This document shows positions 9,546 to 20,389 of a stretch of 22,180 nt of DNA, in pieces. Each line of letters starts with the position of its first letter. Position 1 is the stretch's first letter. A program made the translations under genes and the position numbers. The notes below the pieces were generated by a model. The model was not told the DNA's origin, did not search any database, and was given only the letters and a program-made list of their open reading frames with translations. This stretch comes from Pelargonium nanum (taxonomy: Eukaryota > Streptophyta > Magnoliopsida > Geraniales > Geraniaceae), in assembly GCA_036897485.1 (NCBI GenBank), contig JAYMTF010001628.1, positions 1-22,180 of the forward strand, written 5' to 3'.

Positions 9546-9552
9546 TGGTTGG
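9546..9552 (-). promoter_or_regulatory. AC-II-type MYB element upstream of the BAHD gene
   Basis: The minus strand reads ACCAACC, followed by further CACC repeats. This is the AC-II element bound by R2R3-MYB activators in many phenylpropanoid promoters. It sits about 62 bp upstream of the TATA box. The motif is short, so function is inference, but it suits a gene of phenolic acylation. Confidence 0.35.
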
Positions 9553-9584
9553 TCTTGGACCCTCAAGGGTATTTTTCTCATCAA

Positions 9585-9984
9585 TTTAATTTTGAAAACA
9601 AGGTTAAATACGTCTGATATTTGTCGATGTTGAAATTTTAGTGTCCGAAAACTGTACTGATTGTCACTTAATTTAAATTCGAATTGAAGAGAATGACAAT
9701 AACATATTATTTTTAACGAAATTTTGAAGTAGTTGCATTCGTGAGGTGTTAGAAGTGAATTTTACAATCTTAATAATAATATATAATTCATCAACGAAAT
9801 AAGAGTTATTACACTAAGTATCGTTTATAGTCACAACAAAGAAATCGAAGAAACCCAAATTTTATGACTAAAGACTAATTTGTTGACATTCTTGCGATCC
9901 TATTCGAAGAAGTTATCAAGTGTTCATAAATGAAAAGATCAGATGTAACACACATGCTATTATATATTAGCAAAACAATCAAAT
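9585..9984. other. AT-rich intergenic DNA upstream of the BAHD gene
   Basis: This is distal promoter of the minus-strand BAHD gene. Apart from AT-rich low-complexity stretches I see no coding frame, RNA gene or repeat structure. Confidence 0.5.
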
Positions 9985-10224
9985 AACAAGCTTTCAAATT
10001 TCTATTTACTGAAAATATATTAAGACATGTTTCTTATATAAGATATAGATGATAACGTAATTGTGACAGTAGATTATATCTCGATTAAAGAGTTACTACT
10101 GCAGAACAAGCTTTTAGTTTCCTATACAGTGGAAAAACACATTTACATGTTTCTTACACGGAATATCGTTGATAACTCAATAGGAACAGTAGATCATATC
10201 TCAATATACGATAACTATCAAATA
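9985..10224. repeat. Tandem duplication, two ~120-bp copies
   Basis: Copy 1 (9985-10104) and copy 2 (10105 to about 10224) both begin AACAAGCTTT and share, in order, ACATGTTTCTTA, GATAAC, ACAGTAGAT and ATATCTC at matching offsets. The period is 120 bp and the copies are clearly diverged. There is no coding content. A weaker match just before copy 1 may be the trace of an earlier copy. Confidence 0.7.
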
Positions 10225-11765
10225 TTTTATTTATAAAGTTCAAGTTTAATTACTATACAAATATATGGTAAAGTGACATAAGTTTGATAGACAACAAGTA
10301 TATATATTGGCAATTGACTATAGATTAAATTAGTTTGAATTTGATGATCACTGTAACTTGTTGGTGATGCATGTTCAAATGGATGGTGCTGGAATGCCCT
10401 GGCTGAATAGAATAACTTTATCTCCATTCACTTTAAATTTACTATATAATCAAACAATAAAAAAATAAAAAAGAGAACAATGTGCTAAAAATAATGCACA
10501 ATTTTATATAATATAATAGCTTAATGAAAGAGTATCTCTACATGTACAAAATATTGTAAAAAATAATGCGTACAAAATAATGTATTAATTAATGAGACAC
10601 ATCGATTGTTTGATTGATAATTTAACAGAACTACTATATATACACCAAATGTACAGTATATATTATAAATCAGACGGTCCACGTCAAATATTTATGAATG
10701 AACGATGGAGTTATTAGTTATATATGTCGGTTGTTATTCGTTTAAACTTAACTTTCAACCGCATACTTATACAATATTTACTTATTATGTACAAAATTAA
10801 AGAATGCAAGTGATGGTATCAGAATATACTATTCAGAGAATTTAAAATCTCTACCACAATTAGTGTATCAAACATGACAGAATATGCTAGTCAATGAAAA
10901 ATTATAACATTAAATAACCTTCATATCTATCTAAACTTCTTCTTCTTTTTTTCCTTTTTTTTTTAAACTTAAACATAACAAGAAGTATACAAAAGTTTTC
11001 ACTTAGAATGCAATATTATTTGTCACATAGTTGGCAATAACTTGTGGATGAAGTTAGTATGAATTAAAATTGTGAAGAAACATCATCATTTTCAGAGCCA
11101 AAGGTATAAATAAATGGTTTTCTTAGTCTAAATTTAGAAGGCTTGGGAAGTGACAAACATCAACCATGATTTTCCTACAAAATCAGATTTTTGACAATTC
11201 CCAACTCCTACCTCGTAAATTGTTTCTTCTCCCATGTTTTTGGAGTTATGGATTCATCATTCATGTATTAGTTCGAGGATTTGTAATTGGATATGCATGA
11301 TCTATTACTTCAAGCTTTAGTTCTATATGTGTATAATTAAATAGTATTATCTTGTCAAAATATCGTTAAATCATGCATGTCATGTAATAGTTTATGTTTC
11401 TTTTGTTCTTGGGACACTCTTGCGTTCAAATTCGATATAAAGACTTGGAGTTACTATAAAGGTTGAATCTTTTTTAAGCGAAAAATTATTGATGTAATGG
11501 TAATTTCTTACTTTCACACTAACGGGTCTTTTTTATCTCACTAAGCTTGATTAACTAATTAATTAGTCCGTTTACTCATGTGTTAAAGTAATACGAGTGT
11601 TTTGGGTCGTTTTCTACTTGGCCATCTGCCTATTAAAGAGAAATACATTGCTTGAGGAAGTTTTTTGATTAATGCCCAAAAAATATTTTTAAAGGGCTAT
11701 TTCTTTTATGAATAACTCAATTACTACCCGAAATTCAATAAAGTATGAATGTTAATCACCTTGAA
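10225..11765. other. AT-rich intergenic DNA, nothing recognised
   Basis: The stretch is AT-rich with short homopolymers and a T-rich pyrimidine tract at about 10938-10965. An exact GNATATNC match (11289-11296) is the kind expected by chance. No ORF has credible protein content. Confidence 0.5.
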
Positions 11766-11960
11766 GATCTAGTATGTGTAGAGGTCATTTGAGGGAGTGT
11801 TTTGATTAGCGCAAAATATAGTTAAGATGAGGGTGTTGAAACGCCCAAAAGTATCACCAGAGCCGATCACCAAAATGAGTTGAACAAGAGCAAGTGAATC
11901 CTGACCACAAGCGTGGGAGGAGTCACGGCCGTAGTCCCCACCTGACCCCATTTTCTCATT
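11766..11960 (-). other. Isolated GC-richer patch with a short minus-strand ORF
   Basis: Around 11830-11955 the base composition rises well above the flanks (for example CACGGCCGTAGTCCCCACC). A 60-codon minus-strand frame starts here (MGSGGDYGRDSSHACGQDS...), but I recognise no family, and no partner exon or extended homology is visible. It could be a worn fragment of a gene or of a mobile element. I do not call it a gene. Confidence 0.25.
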
Positions 11961-14685
11961 CTTTTGACTTATATAATTAACACGTGTTATTTTTGTGTCT
12001 TAATTATTCTTATCTTTGTGAACTTAATTGTGAATCTTTTTAATTTGGACTTAAAGTTAATTTAAAAGTTTTGGCCTCGACTTTTATTCAAGTGATATCT
12101 TAGCTTAAAGATTAACTTCACCGTATGAGACAAAAACCTAAGAAATTGACCTTGTGCTGAAATTAAAAAAGTTGGTCTTTTCTATGGATTGGTGTGGAGT
12201 TACTTCTGAGAAAGCTGGTTTTAAGTGTTTCTCCACAAGTTGAATATCACTTGGACTCTACAATATTGACATGGATCATGTTAAACGTGGAACAAATGTT
12301 TTTCTTTTGCTAATTTTCTTCATCTTCTTAATCATTAGTGTTTTGAAATATCATATAATTATTCTATGTTTTAAACATCAAATCATCTCACCACACCCAC
12401 TAATTATCGATTACATATATAAAAAAATCAATAATATTATTGCAATAGTTGGAGTATTATTGTACTTTTATCGAAATTGAATCGGGTTGAAATTTAATAA
12501 ATTCGAGTGAAATCGGTCACCGAACAAGACCATTTAGTTTTGTTGAATGTCTAGACCATAATTCTGCGTTTTAAGATTGTTCGACGGGATACTTTTAGTC
12601 ACTTTTGAAACCAAATATTGATATTCTTTAATTAGGCTAAAATCTAGTTCAACCGAAATGAATCAACAAACACGACACGTTCAGCCCTGTTGTGGTTTCT
12701 AATAAAAATTCCATTATACAATCGTCATATAAATATTAATATATACATTTGTTGTCGTCTACTGATGATTGATTTGTGGGATAAAAATTATTAATATAGC
12801 TGTCAATATTCCATTGGTTACTGCCACGTCATCATCCTCGGCCTGCACTGATGATTAGACGATAAAATCTTGACCTCATTGGTATTAAGTCAACAATAAT
12901 ACTATTAAGTTATAGTATATTTCACGAATTAATTGTCTCTAAATTCAACCAATTATTTATTTACAAACACAACTTAAAATTTTGTAGATTTGATATGACA
13001 CCTCGCATCTTAAATTTTATTCAAAATGGTACAAGTAATATTTATAAATATCAACTCAGATTTATCTAAAAATATAGTATATAATATTGGCTTAATATAA
13101 ACCAAAAATTGATTGATTTGGACTCTCATTTTTCTATGTATTATATAATCTTCTGCATAAATTGTTTCGTTATTTTGAGAAAAAAAAATGTCCAAAATTT
13201 AGGACAAATACTATTTTTCATATTAACAATGAGATTTATCAAAACCAGATTATGTGGATTTTCACTAATTAAATGCACATCACGTTTAAAGTCTTTTTCT
13301 ATATTTGGATTTGTTTCTTAGTACAATGTTAATAGAATGGTTTATGAAAATCGGTAGGTTCGATACATATTGGTGGTCCAATGGGACATGTTGCATGTGC
13401 TATCTAAATTAAATCGAATAGTTCACACTTGAAAAAAAACGATTTTGGTAAAAATTCGAAAGATGAATTAAATTATATATAATACAATAAGCTCAAATTT
13501 TTATGTGTTGACTAATATAAAAAGATATGGCATCGAAACACATTAACCTCTTATTATAAAAAAAACAGACTCACACATATATGTCTTTGTAATTGAACCA
13601 TGCATATATTGGAACTCAATATCTACTCAAAAATTGATTATTGGCACTATATATGTAAAGTTGATCATTTATGTATCCGAGTCAAGTTTGTCTAACTTAG
13701 TCCAAAAGTTATCGATGTCAAACTCAACTCGACCGAAAAATGAACTATAATTACTTTATGTAATCCAAACTCACAAAATTATAGGTCATATTTCAGGCGT
13801 TCATAAGTTCGAGTTCAAATCGTCAACTTTATCAGAACATATATATTATTTTATATTCACAAGATGACATTAATAGATACTAATACATAATTAGTGTTGA
13901 TTAGTTATTAGTAGGGAAATAAAGTAGGAGAGGCCTAATCCATATATAGTGGAGTGTCCTTAGAGGGTAATTATAAGGTCAACATGGATTGTTTAGATTT
14001 CTATAGCCACCTTAATTGAATTTAGACACTAATTAATAAAATCCATACATCTTTTCACATATATATACCCACTAACCCACCCAACCCATATGTCTAACCT
14101 TTTAAAGATTAGTGAAGTGAAATCAATAACAATCACCCATAAATGTGTATAAACATCTCAAGTGATTGAAAAAGGTTTGGTGTGTGAAACACAAATCTTG
14201 AATATTTGTCTCACCTATGGACATGTTTACAATTGAGTCCTCAAAATATCTCAATTTTTTTTAAAATTGTTTATTTTTTTCAGCTATTATTTTGTTTTAA
14301 ATTGATACATGATTTATTTTTTGATATTTCAATTTGGTTTCAAACTTTGTTTTTTTATATAAAGAAATTTAACAATATGTATGAGTGCCGTCAAATTAGA
14401 CGAACGTGGCATTTTTAAAATTTTTGTTGTTGATGTGATGTTCATATGACACTTAAATTAGATAAATTTATTGATGAGATTACGTCGATTTTGTCTTGTT
14501 TGATCAATTAATTGTACAATATTGTTTCAAAATGACATCATTAATAAATTTGGTTCACATGCCAACAAAAAATTAATATAATTTTTTTTTAAAAAAATGA
14601 CCACCTATGAAACATTTTTCCCATTGTTTTACTTATCCATTTATCACTATTTTTTTTACCACCAACATTTATTTGCTCCACATCA

Positions 14686-14690
<5 letters not shown>
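11961..14690. other. AT-rich intergenic DNA, nothing firm
   Basis: Long AT-rich stretch without credible coding frames or RNA genes. CCACGTCATCATC at about 12822 is a lone ACGT box. About 14205-14580 has the look of a decayed dispersed repeat (phrases such as CAATTGAGTCCTCAAA), but I could not find paired ends. Confidence 0.5.

Positions 14691-14721
<31 letters not shown>
14691..14721. repeat. (AT)n microsatellite
   Basis: An uninterrupted run of about 15 AT dinucleotides following GTGC and ending at TAGGG. It is likely to be length-variable between individuals. Confidence 0.9.
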
Positions 14722-14723
<2 letters not shown>

Positions 14724-17352
14724 GGAAATTATTATGGTTGCCCCTTACTATAACTTATTTTGGAATTTTTCCCAATTGCCAAAGTTGAGCTTAGGATCTT
14801 TAGAAGCTTGTTGTTTTGCATGTTTGATTCTTTTCCTATGTCCTTTGTTGGCTATCTTTTTCATAGACAATTGACACTATGTTATAAATATTTAAATCAA
14901 TAATTTGATGTTTATCTTTTCACAATTGTTTTAATCATACTTCACTCTTATTTTTGAACAATATACACTTTCGACCAATAAGTTGCAGGCACATAAAACC
15001 CGATTTATAGCTCGAAATTTGCAAATCAAACAATTTTGCATCTTTCTTTAGTCAAATTCAAATCCTTTCTCAACCAAAATTTGAAAGAACCGACTTGAAC
15101 TCATCTCATACTTGAACTGTCCGGTGGTGTTAACAAGTGGGATAAGAATAATGTTTGTAATCCAGTCGGGGTGTATAAGTTTTCAGTCGCGATTTAACTT
15201 AATTCAGATTCGGTCAACCCAAAATTATTATTTATTGTTCTCTTGCAAAATAGACGTTTTTAACATTTTACTTCAATTCAGTCCACAACTCTGTTGCGCA
15301 AATATCGAGTCGTTCTTTTGCTCTGATATGAGGTTTTGAGAATACTTGCACAAATGACCGCAAATATGTGAAACTAAGGGGCCAATCTTAACAAACTGTA
15401 TACTTTGGGCGAACTTTTGTAAATAAGCCATAGTATAAGGACCAATCCCAAAAAACAACAAACGACCCAATGACGTGGCTCATTGCCCGTTACCTGATAT
15501 ATAATCTAAACAAAAAAATAATAATAGCAAGAAAGGCCTACTTATTTATTTTATTTGTCTCAACAACCCTCAACAATATTTTATTTACCTTAATGGCCCT
15601 GACAGTGACTTTAGTCAATTTTTCGTCTTCGTTCATGCATCTCAGGAGTTGACATTTTCTTTCCTCATTTTTTATTCACAAAAATTAATTAATTATTATT
15701 ATTCAATTAACTATTTATTTATTCAATTAATTAATTAAAACCCATGAGTTGGGATTAGATAGACAATGCATTTTTCCCCACCACCCACCAATGTGTCATA
15801 ATTTAATTATTTATTTATTTCTCTAAACAAAACACTAATAATTATCTTATTTTTAATATCATGATATTTTTGTTGATTAGTAGGCCTAATTAATTATTTA
15901 ATTAAAGTTTAGGTTGAATATTGGAAAAGGTAATGATCTCAATGATTTTGATTGTACTCTTGTCTAAAACAAATTTAGTAATTTTATATTTTACAACATA
16001 GAGTAGTCATTATCGTGTATTATAGTGTAAAGAGAAGTTCATTTTGAATTTTAACCAAATTTTATTTTGATTCATTGTAAAATCATTCGGTTCAACAGTT
16101 GTCGAAATTTAAATCTGGGTATGTAATATTTATTTTTTTTTCTTTTGAATATTTTTTATAGTAATTTTGGTCATTTTCTCAATAGTTTATTATTTAATTC
16201 TACATTTGTATTTCAACCCCAAATAATAAAATCTAGATTTATTTTAACTTTCAATTTTTTCTACTAAAAATTATTACGATCCAATTAGTCTGATCTCGAA
16301 TGAGATAATAATTTCTCGATATCTAATCTATTTCATGACCAAACAGTAATAAGTTTGATCTTTAGTTCAAAAATTGACAAAATAATTGTTCGATTTTAGA
16401 CGGATGCATACTTTTACTAGTATTTTTTTCGAAGGAACCAAACGATTTCATTTACTCTTACTAGTACTAATATATATATTAATCAAAAGTTTTAAGAAGT
16501 GTGTGACAAATCTTTATTATTTTAATTAATTTTTTATATAAATATTGGACTAGCTCAGCTTCTTCTAGAGACTAGCTAGAGAGGACAAATTTCCCTAAGT
16601 TTGTAAATGTAGTAAAATCTTGACCATCTTGCCAATATATTTTTATTGTCCCACTCATTAGATCATCAAGTTTATGGATAGAACAAAAACATATTTTATA
16701 TAGAAAATTGGCCAAATTGATGATCATGTCCTCTTCAATCTCTAAAGGGCCAAAACACTTGGAAAAATCTTCTCATTATCCATTTGCTTTAGTTTGGCCT
16801 TGACCTTAGGAGAAAGAAGAGACAAAACCACAAAAAAAAAAAAAAAAAATTACCTTTATATTTTTTATAACAAAAAATTGTTACCAACTTGTTCAGATCT
16901 CGAAATTATTTGAACAATTTTTGCAAGAACGAGCTTCTATAAGATGAATTGGTCATTGCTATAGTAATTTTTTCAACAATTTTAAGATCGCATAAAAGAA
17001 AAATCTTAATTTTTCTATTATAAATATATATTACAATTAAAATATGAATATGTATTTGGTTGTGCTAGCTTTTTGACAAGTTGCTAACTTCCCACCAATT
17101 GGTTTTGGATGTTTCTTGGTTTTGGTAATTACAAAGTTAATTATTGGTGTGCTAATGATTTGGTCTATAATGGTGCATGTTTTGTCATGGCACACCAACA
17201 GCAACAAATATTTGAATTTGATAATTAGAGAATGTGCCACAGTACTAATAATTAATATTCCTAACCTTTATCTTACACCATTTAATTCTATTCATATACT
17301 TTCTCACGTACATATGTCTAACTAAATTTCTTGACCGTATAATCAAAAACTA
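14722..17352. other. AT-rich intergenic DNA with decayed repeat remnants
   Basis: No credible gene. At about 15335-15495 the minus strand reads like one arm of a dispersed non-autonomous element (phrases such as GGTCCTTATACTATGG and CACGTCATTGGGTCG), without a visible second arm. At 15680-15740 there is an ATTA/ATTT-rich low-complexity block. A pure run of 18 A lies at 16832-16849. The rest is AT-rich unique-looking sequence. Confidence 0.45.
16832..16849 (+). repeat. A18 homopolymer tract
   Basis: Eighteen consecutive A. I looked for a SINE or LINE body upstream of it that would make this a retroposon tail, but none is recognisable, so it is listed as a simple repeat. Confidence 0.85.
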
Positions 17353-18115
17353 AAATTTTGTTTAGCATGCACTTTTTCGATATTCTTAGTCATAGTCTGT
17401 AACATGCGATGGACGATTGAAAAGACTAATCAAAATATTCACTCTTTTTGTTTGAAATTAATAAGCACCGCTAAAACTATGAGCGGCCACTATATTAGAA
17501 AGTACATTTATCTAGAGAGTGATTGGTTCATTTGTTTTAGTATCAATAAATAAAATAAAATTTATTATATGTTATAATCAACATATAAAATTTTGTCTCA
17601 CATGCACTTTTTTCAATATTCTCAATCATAGTTTGTAACAAATCATGATCGAGAAGTCATATCATAATATCTTCTATTTAATGGTTGAAATAAGTACCGC
17701 TAAAACTATGAACGACCACTATATTAGAACTTGCTCATGTACCTGAAGAGTTTTTCTTATTCATTCATTTCGATATTCCCTTCACGTCGTACATAAACTT
17801 ATCATTCGAGATAAAAAAATTAAAACTTTTAATTAAATTTCTTATACGTTACAACAAACAAATAAAGTTTTTTCTAGCGCGCACATTTTCAACATCCTCA
17901 TTCATACGTTTGTAACATATCGTGATCAGTCATATCATAGTATACTCTTATTTAATGGTCGAAATAAGCACCGCAAAAACTATGCACAACCACTATATTA
18001 GGAAATGTGCATGCATGTATCTAAAGGATTTTTCTGATTGATTCGTATCGACATTCCTGACCCGTCGTACAGAAACTTCTTATCCGATGAAAGTGAAAGA
18101 AACTTTTTTAAAATC
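17353..18115. repeat. Three-copy tandem array, 230-275-bp unit
   Basis: Copies start near 17353, 17587 and 17861. Each opens with AAAATTTTGT-like sequence, then a GCAC-TTTTC block, TCATAG..TGTAACA, and the best conserved block AAGCACCGCTAAAACTATGA followed by CCACTATATTAG (17463, 17692, 17966). Copies 2 and 3 also share CATATCATA, TATTTAATGG and a late CCGTCGTACA/CACGTCGTACA block. Copy 1 is shorter. The divergence is high and there is no open frame conserved between copies, so this is non-coding tandem DNA. Confidence 0.8.
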
Positions 18116-18480
18116 AATGAACCAAAAGAGGGTAGAATAGTGGAGCTAGGTTGAGAATATGCATCACATGGGAGGCCAAGAAACACAAGGAAATTAAGGA
18201 GACAAAGAAAATGGCTCATAGCTAGTTATGGATATATATGGATATGGAGGAGAATCTAGCTAGCTTGTTTGTTTTGTTCACTTGCTAATATATACCAAAC
18301 CCTAGCACTATAGCTAAAACTTTTGCTAGCAATTGCACTACTGTCTGTGGGGTAGGTCTTGGCTTGTGCTTGCCATGAATCAGGCAAAGCTAGCTCATCA
18401 CAATAATACTTGTGTTGTAGTTGCTCTCTAGCTAGCTAGCTACCAATAAAAATAAAAATAATATTATTATATATGATGAT
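18116..18480. other. Stretch rich in GCTAGC/AGCTAG motifs
   Basis: AGCTAG or GCTAGC words recur at least seven times between about 18145 and 18442, ending in CTAGCTAGCTAGCTACC. A possible TATA-like AATATATACC lies near 18288. Similar motif clusters occur in plant promoters and non-coding transcripts. I looked for a miRNA hairpin: only short stems form (for example AGCTAGCT around CACAA..TTGTG at about 18391-18441), and no known miRNA sequence was recognised. Confidence 0.3.
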
Positions 18481-18698
18481 AGGAATAAAATAAGTTTATA
18501 TCTTTATGCATATGTATGATTAATTTTTTTGTCAAATTCCCCTCCATGTTGGATATTTTCGTAAATAAAACACTAAACGATTGCTCGAAACTAAAATCTA
18601 TAATGTCATATTGTCATTTCACAGTTGCATATGATCATCCTCGATCAATTTTTAGCTAGTTAACCATATTGTCTAGAGGGCAATAGTTCGAAACTAAG

Positions 18699-18907
18699 GC
18701 GTTCGTTTAATGTAGTTTTTAACTTAATCAAAATTGTTAAATCCACTTTCCCAAGAGTTGAATAGATCCAAATTCTAATGAATTGAAATAACATGGTAGA
18801 TGTGTTATTTCAATTCCTTCAAATTTGGAATTATTTAACTCATTTGAGGAAAGAGAATATTTTTTTTTAATCCCAAATATGCCGTCCTAAAAAAATTAAA
18901 CGAACGC
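18699..18907. mobile_element. Hairpin MITE, ~210 bp
   Basis: The ends are perfect 13-bp inverted repeats, GCGTTCGTTTAAT at 18699-18711 and ATTAAACGAACGC at 18895-18907. Inside, arms at 18755-18793 and 18803-18841 are reverse complements at 33 of 39 positions around a 9-nt loop, so almost the whole element can fold into one hairpin. There is no coding capacity. TAA at 18695-18697 and 18910-18912 might be a Tourist/PIF-Harbinger-type target duplication, but the symmetry at the very ends is imperfect, so the superfamily is uncertain. A further similar end (reverse complement GGTAGCGTTTGTTTAACA) lies at 18968-18985 and suggests nesting or a longer original element. Confidence 0.75.
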
Positions 18908-19334
18908 AATAATCACAATTTAAAAATATTCAATATGTCATACTTTCTCAGGATTTCAAATAAAAATTGTTAAACAAACGCTACCTAAAATTTATAATTT
19001 TAACTATTCATAGATACACATATGTTTATATATATAAATAAAGGTTAAAAACAAGCAACCAATAATATTGCGACAAGGTGACACGAGCCATGCTCCATCT
19101 TTGACAACATTAATTTGGGTAAGTGACAAGATGTATCTATGTGTCTGTAAATGTTGTGTAATACATGTGTTTTAATGTGTGATGTGTGTGTGGTTGGCTA
19201 GGCATGAGCTTAGACCACTTGTACTCCTACTTGTGGTCCTAGCTGTGTACATATATGTGAATAGGATCAGTGTATGTGTGCATGCATGCATGCAGATCAC
19301 ATGGTGTACTTAACTGTTTCTTGTTATTATGTAT

Positions 19335-19975
19335 CGGCGTAGACGAATCAGATAAATTCTAGCGATTTTTCAGTTGTTTGGAGTTCGAGCTTCAGTGTTA
19401 GTAGTTTGTGTCGGTGTCACGGAAGTTTGAAAAAGATTTTTGTTGTTGTTTAGCACTATTGATTGGACATCTGTTAGTTCTTCTATTGATTGTTTTTATA
19501 TTGATCTAGTTGTTTGTTGATAGATTGTACATATGAGGAGATTTACCAAGATATGTTGGGTTAAGTGGATAAAACACTTAGGATTTCCTCTAATGTCTCA
19601 AGTTCGAGCCTCCTTGTCGACAGTATGAGATGAGATTTAGGATGACGCTCTTTTTGGGGAGTGAGAAACATTGTTACTTCGACTATGATGTCCCGTTGCT
19701 GATAAAAAAAATACTTATGAGGAGATTTTATAATCTACGAATGCAAGCGATCACAATTGTTGAATCGAGTTTTAGTGAGTTTTTCATTAGTTTGGGAGTT
19801 GAGATTTAACGAAAGTAGTTTGTGTTGGTGTCATGTAGTTTTAAGATCTCCTACTATATAATTAGATGTAAGCAACCATCATAGTTCAATTAATGAAGTT
19901 TAAGTGACGTTTTCAACGAATCAGAGTTCAGTTTCAACGTGAGTAGTTTGAGTTGATGTCGTATAATTGCAAGAG
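19335..19975. repeat. Decayed repeat array interrupted by a SINE
   Basis: Three related copies lie at about 19335-19430, 19736-19842 and 19862-19975. Shared blocks are CGAATCAG/TGAATCGAG, GAGTT followed by AGTAGTTTG (19400, 19814, 19942), then TCGGTGTC, TTGGTGTC or TTGATGTC. The last two are spaced 128 bp apart; the first is separated by additional sequence, part of which is the SINE at 19545-19715. No coding content. Confidence 0.65.
19545..19715 (+). mobile_element. tRNA-derived SINE with 13-bp target duplication
   Basis: The element is flanked by a perfect direct repeat TATGAGGAGATTT at 19532-19544 and 19716-19728. Twelve bases from its 5' end is an A-box-like TGGGTTAAGTGG (19557-19568), and 32 nt further on a B box AGTTCGAGCCT (19601-19611). 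This is the internal RNA polymerase III promoter of tRNA-derived SINEs. It ends with GCTGATAAAAAAAATAC, an A-rich 3' tail. At 171 bp it is of normal plant SINE length and looks complete. The perfect target duplication indicates a fairly recent insertion. I cannot name the family or the LINE that mobilised it. Confidence 0.85.
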
Positions 19976-20389
19976 TGATAAATAAAGTAGAAGTTAGTCG
20001 AAATACCTAACAAAAACCTACCCTAGCCCTAGGTCATGTGGGTCCAAAATTAGTTAGCCATACATGTCAAGAAAGAGTAGTTAAAATTTTAAAAAATGGT
20101 CAAGTAAAGCCAAAGAGCATTAAGAATCTATGTGTACATTGGCCCATCCCCTAGGGTTTGGAAGCAAGCTGATCTTCCACTTTTGGTCAATTATGGCACT
20201 GCAGATATATGTCATTGTTAATTAAATTAGTCCAACTTATGTGTCCTAGGACACTAGTACTTGGGTCCATTGACACTCTTGAGAGGTTGTTTTCCTATTG
20301 ATGCAAACCAAAAGTGACCCTATCAAATGGATATTCACAAACACAAGGACCTTATAAAACCAACTCTCAATTTAGATCCGAACTCGTTG

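Noticed and set aside
9354-9584. N-terminal extension of the BAHD protein to an ATG at 9584
   Set aside because: Proline/serine-rich, unlike the family, and it would place the TATA box inside the coding region; ATG at 9353 gives the family's normal N-terminus.
11289-11296. Additional P1BS matches (also 2578-2585, 18155-18162)
   Set aside because: Isolated single matches away from a gene start are at the frequency expected by chance in AT-rich DNA.
12271-12480. 69-codon ORF with hydrophobic content
   Set aside because: AT-rich DNA yields Ile/Leu/Phe-rich random frames; no start context, homology or neighbours support it. The same holds for the other 60-80-codon frames between 9.6 and 22.1 kb.
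17353-18115. CRISPR-like array
   Set aside because: Three diverged 230-275-bp units without short exact repeats or unique spacers, in a plant nuclear context.
18230-18450. miRNA precursor
   Set aside because: Only short stems built on the self-complementary AGCTAGCT words; no known mature miRNA and no long duplex with a clear arm.
19545-19715. True tRNA gene
   Set aside because: Boxes A and B are present, but no cloverleaf with an acceptor stem is seen; the A-rich tail and flanking duplication show a SINE.
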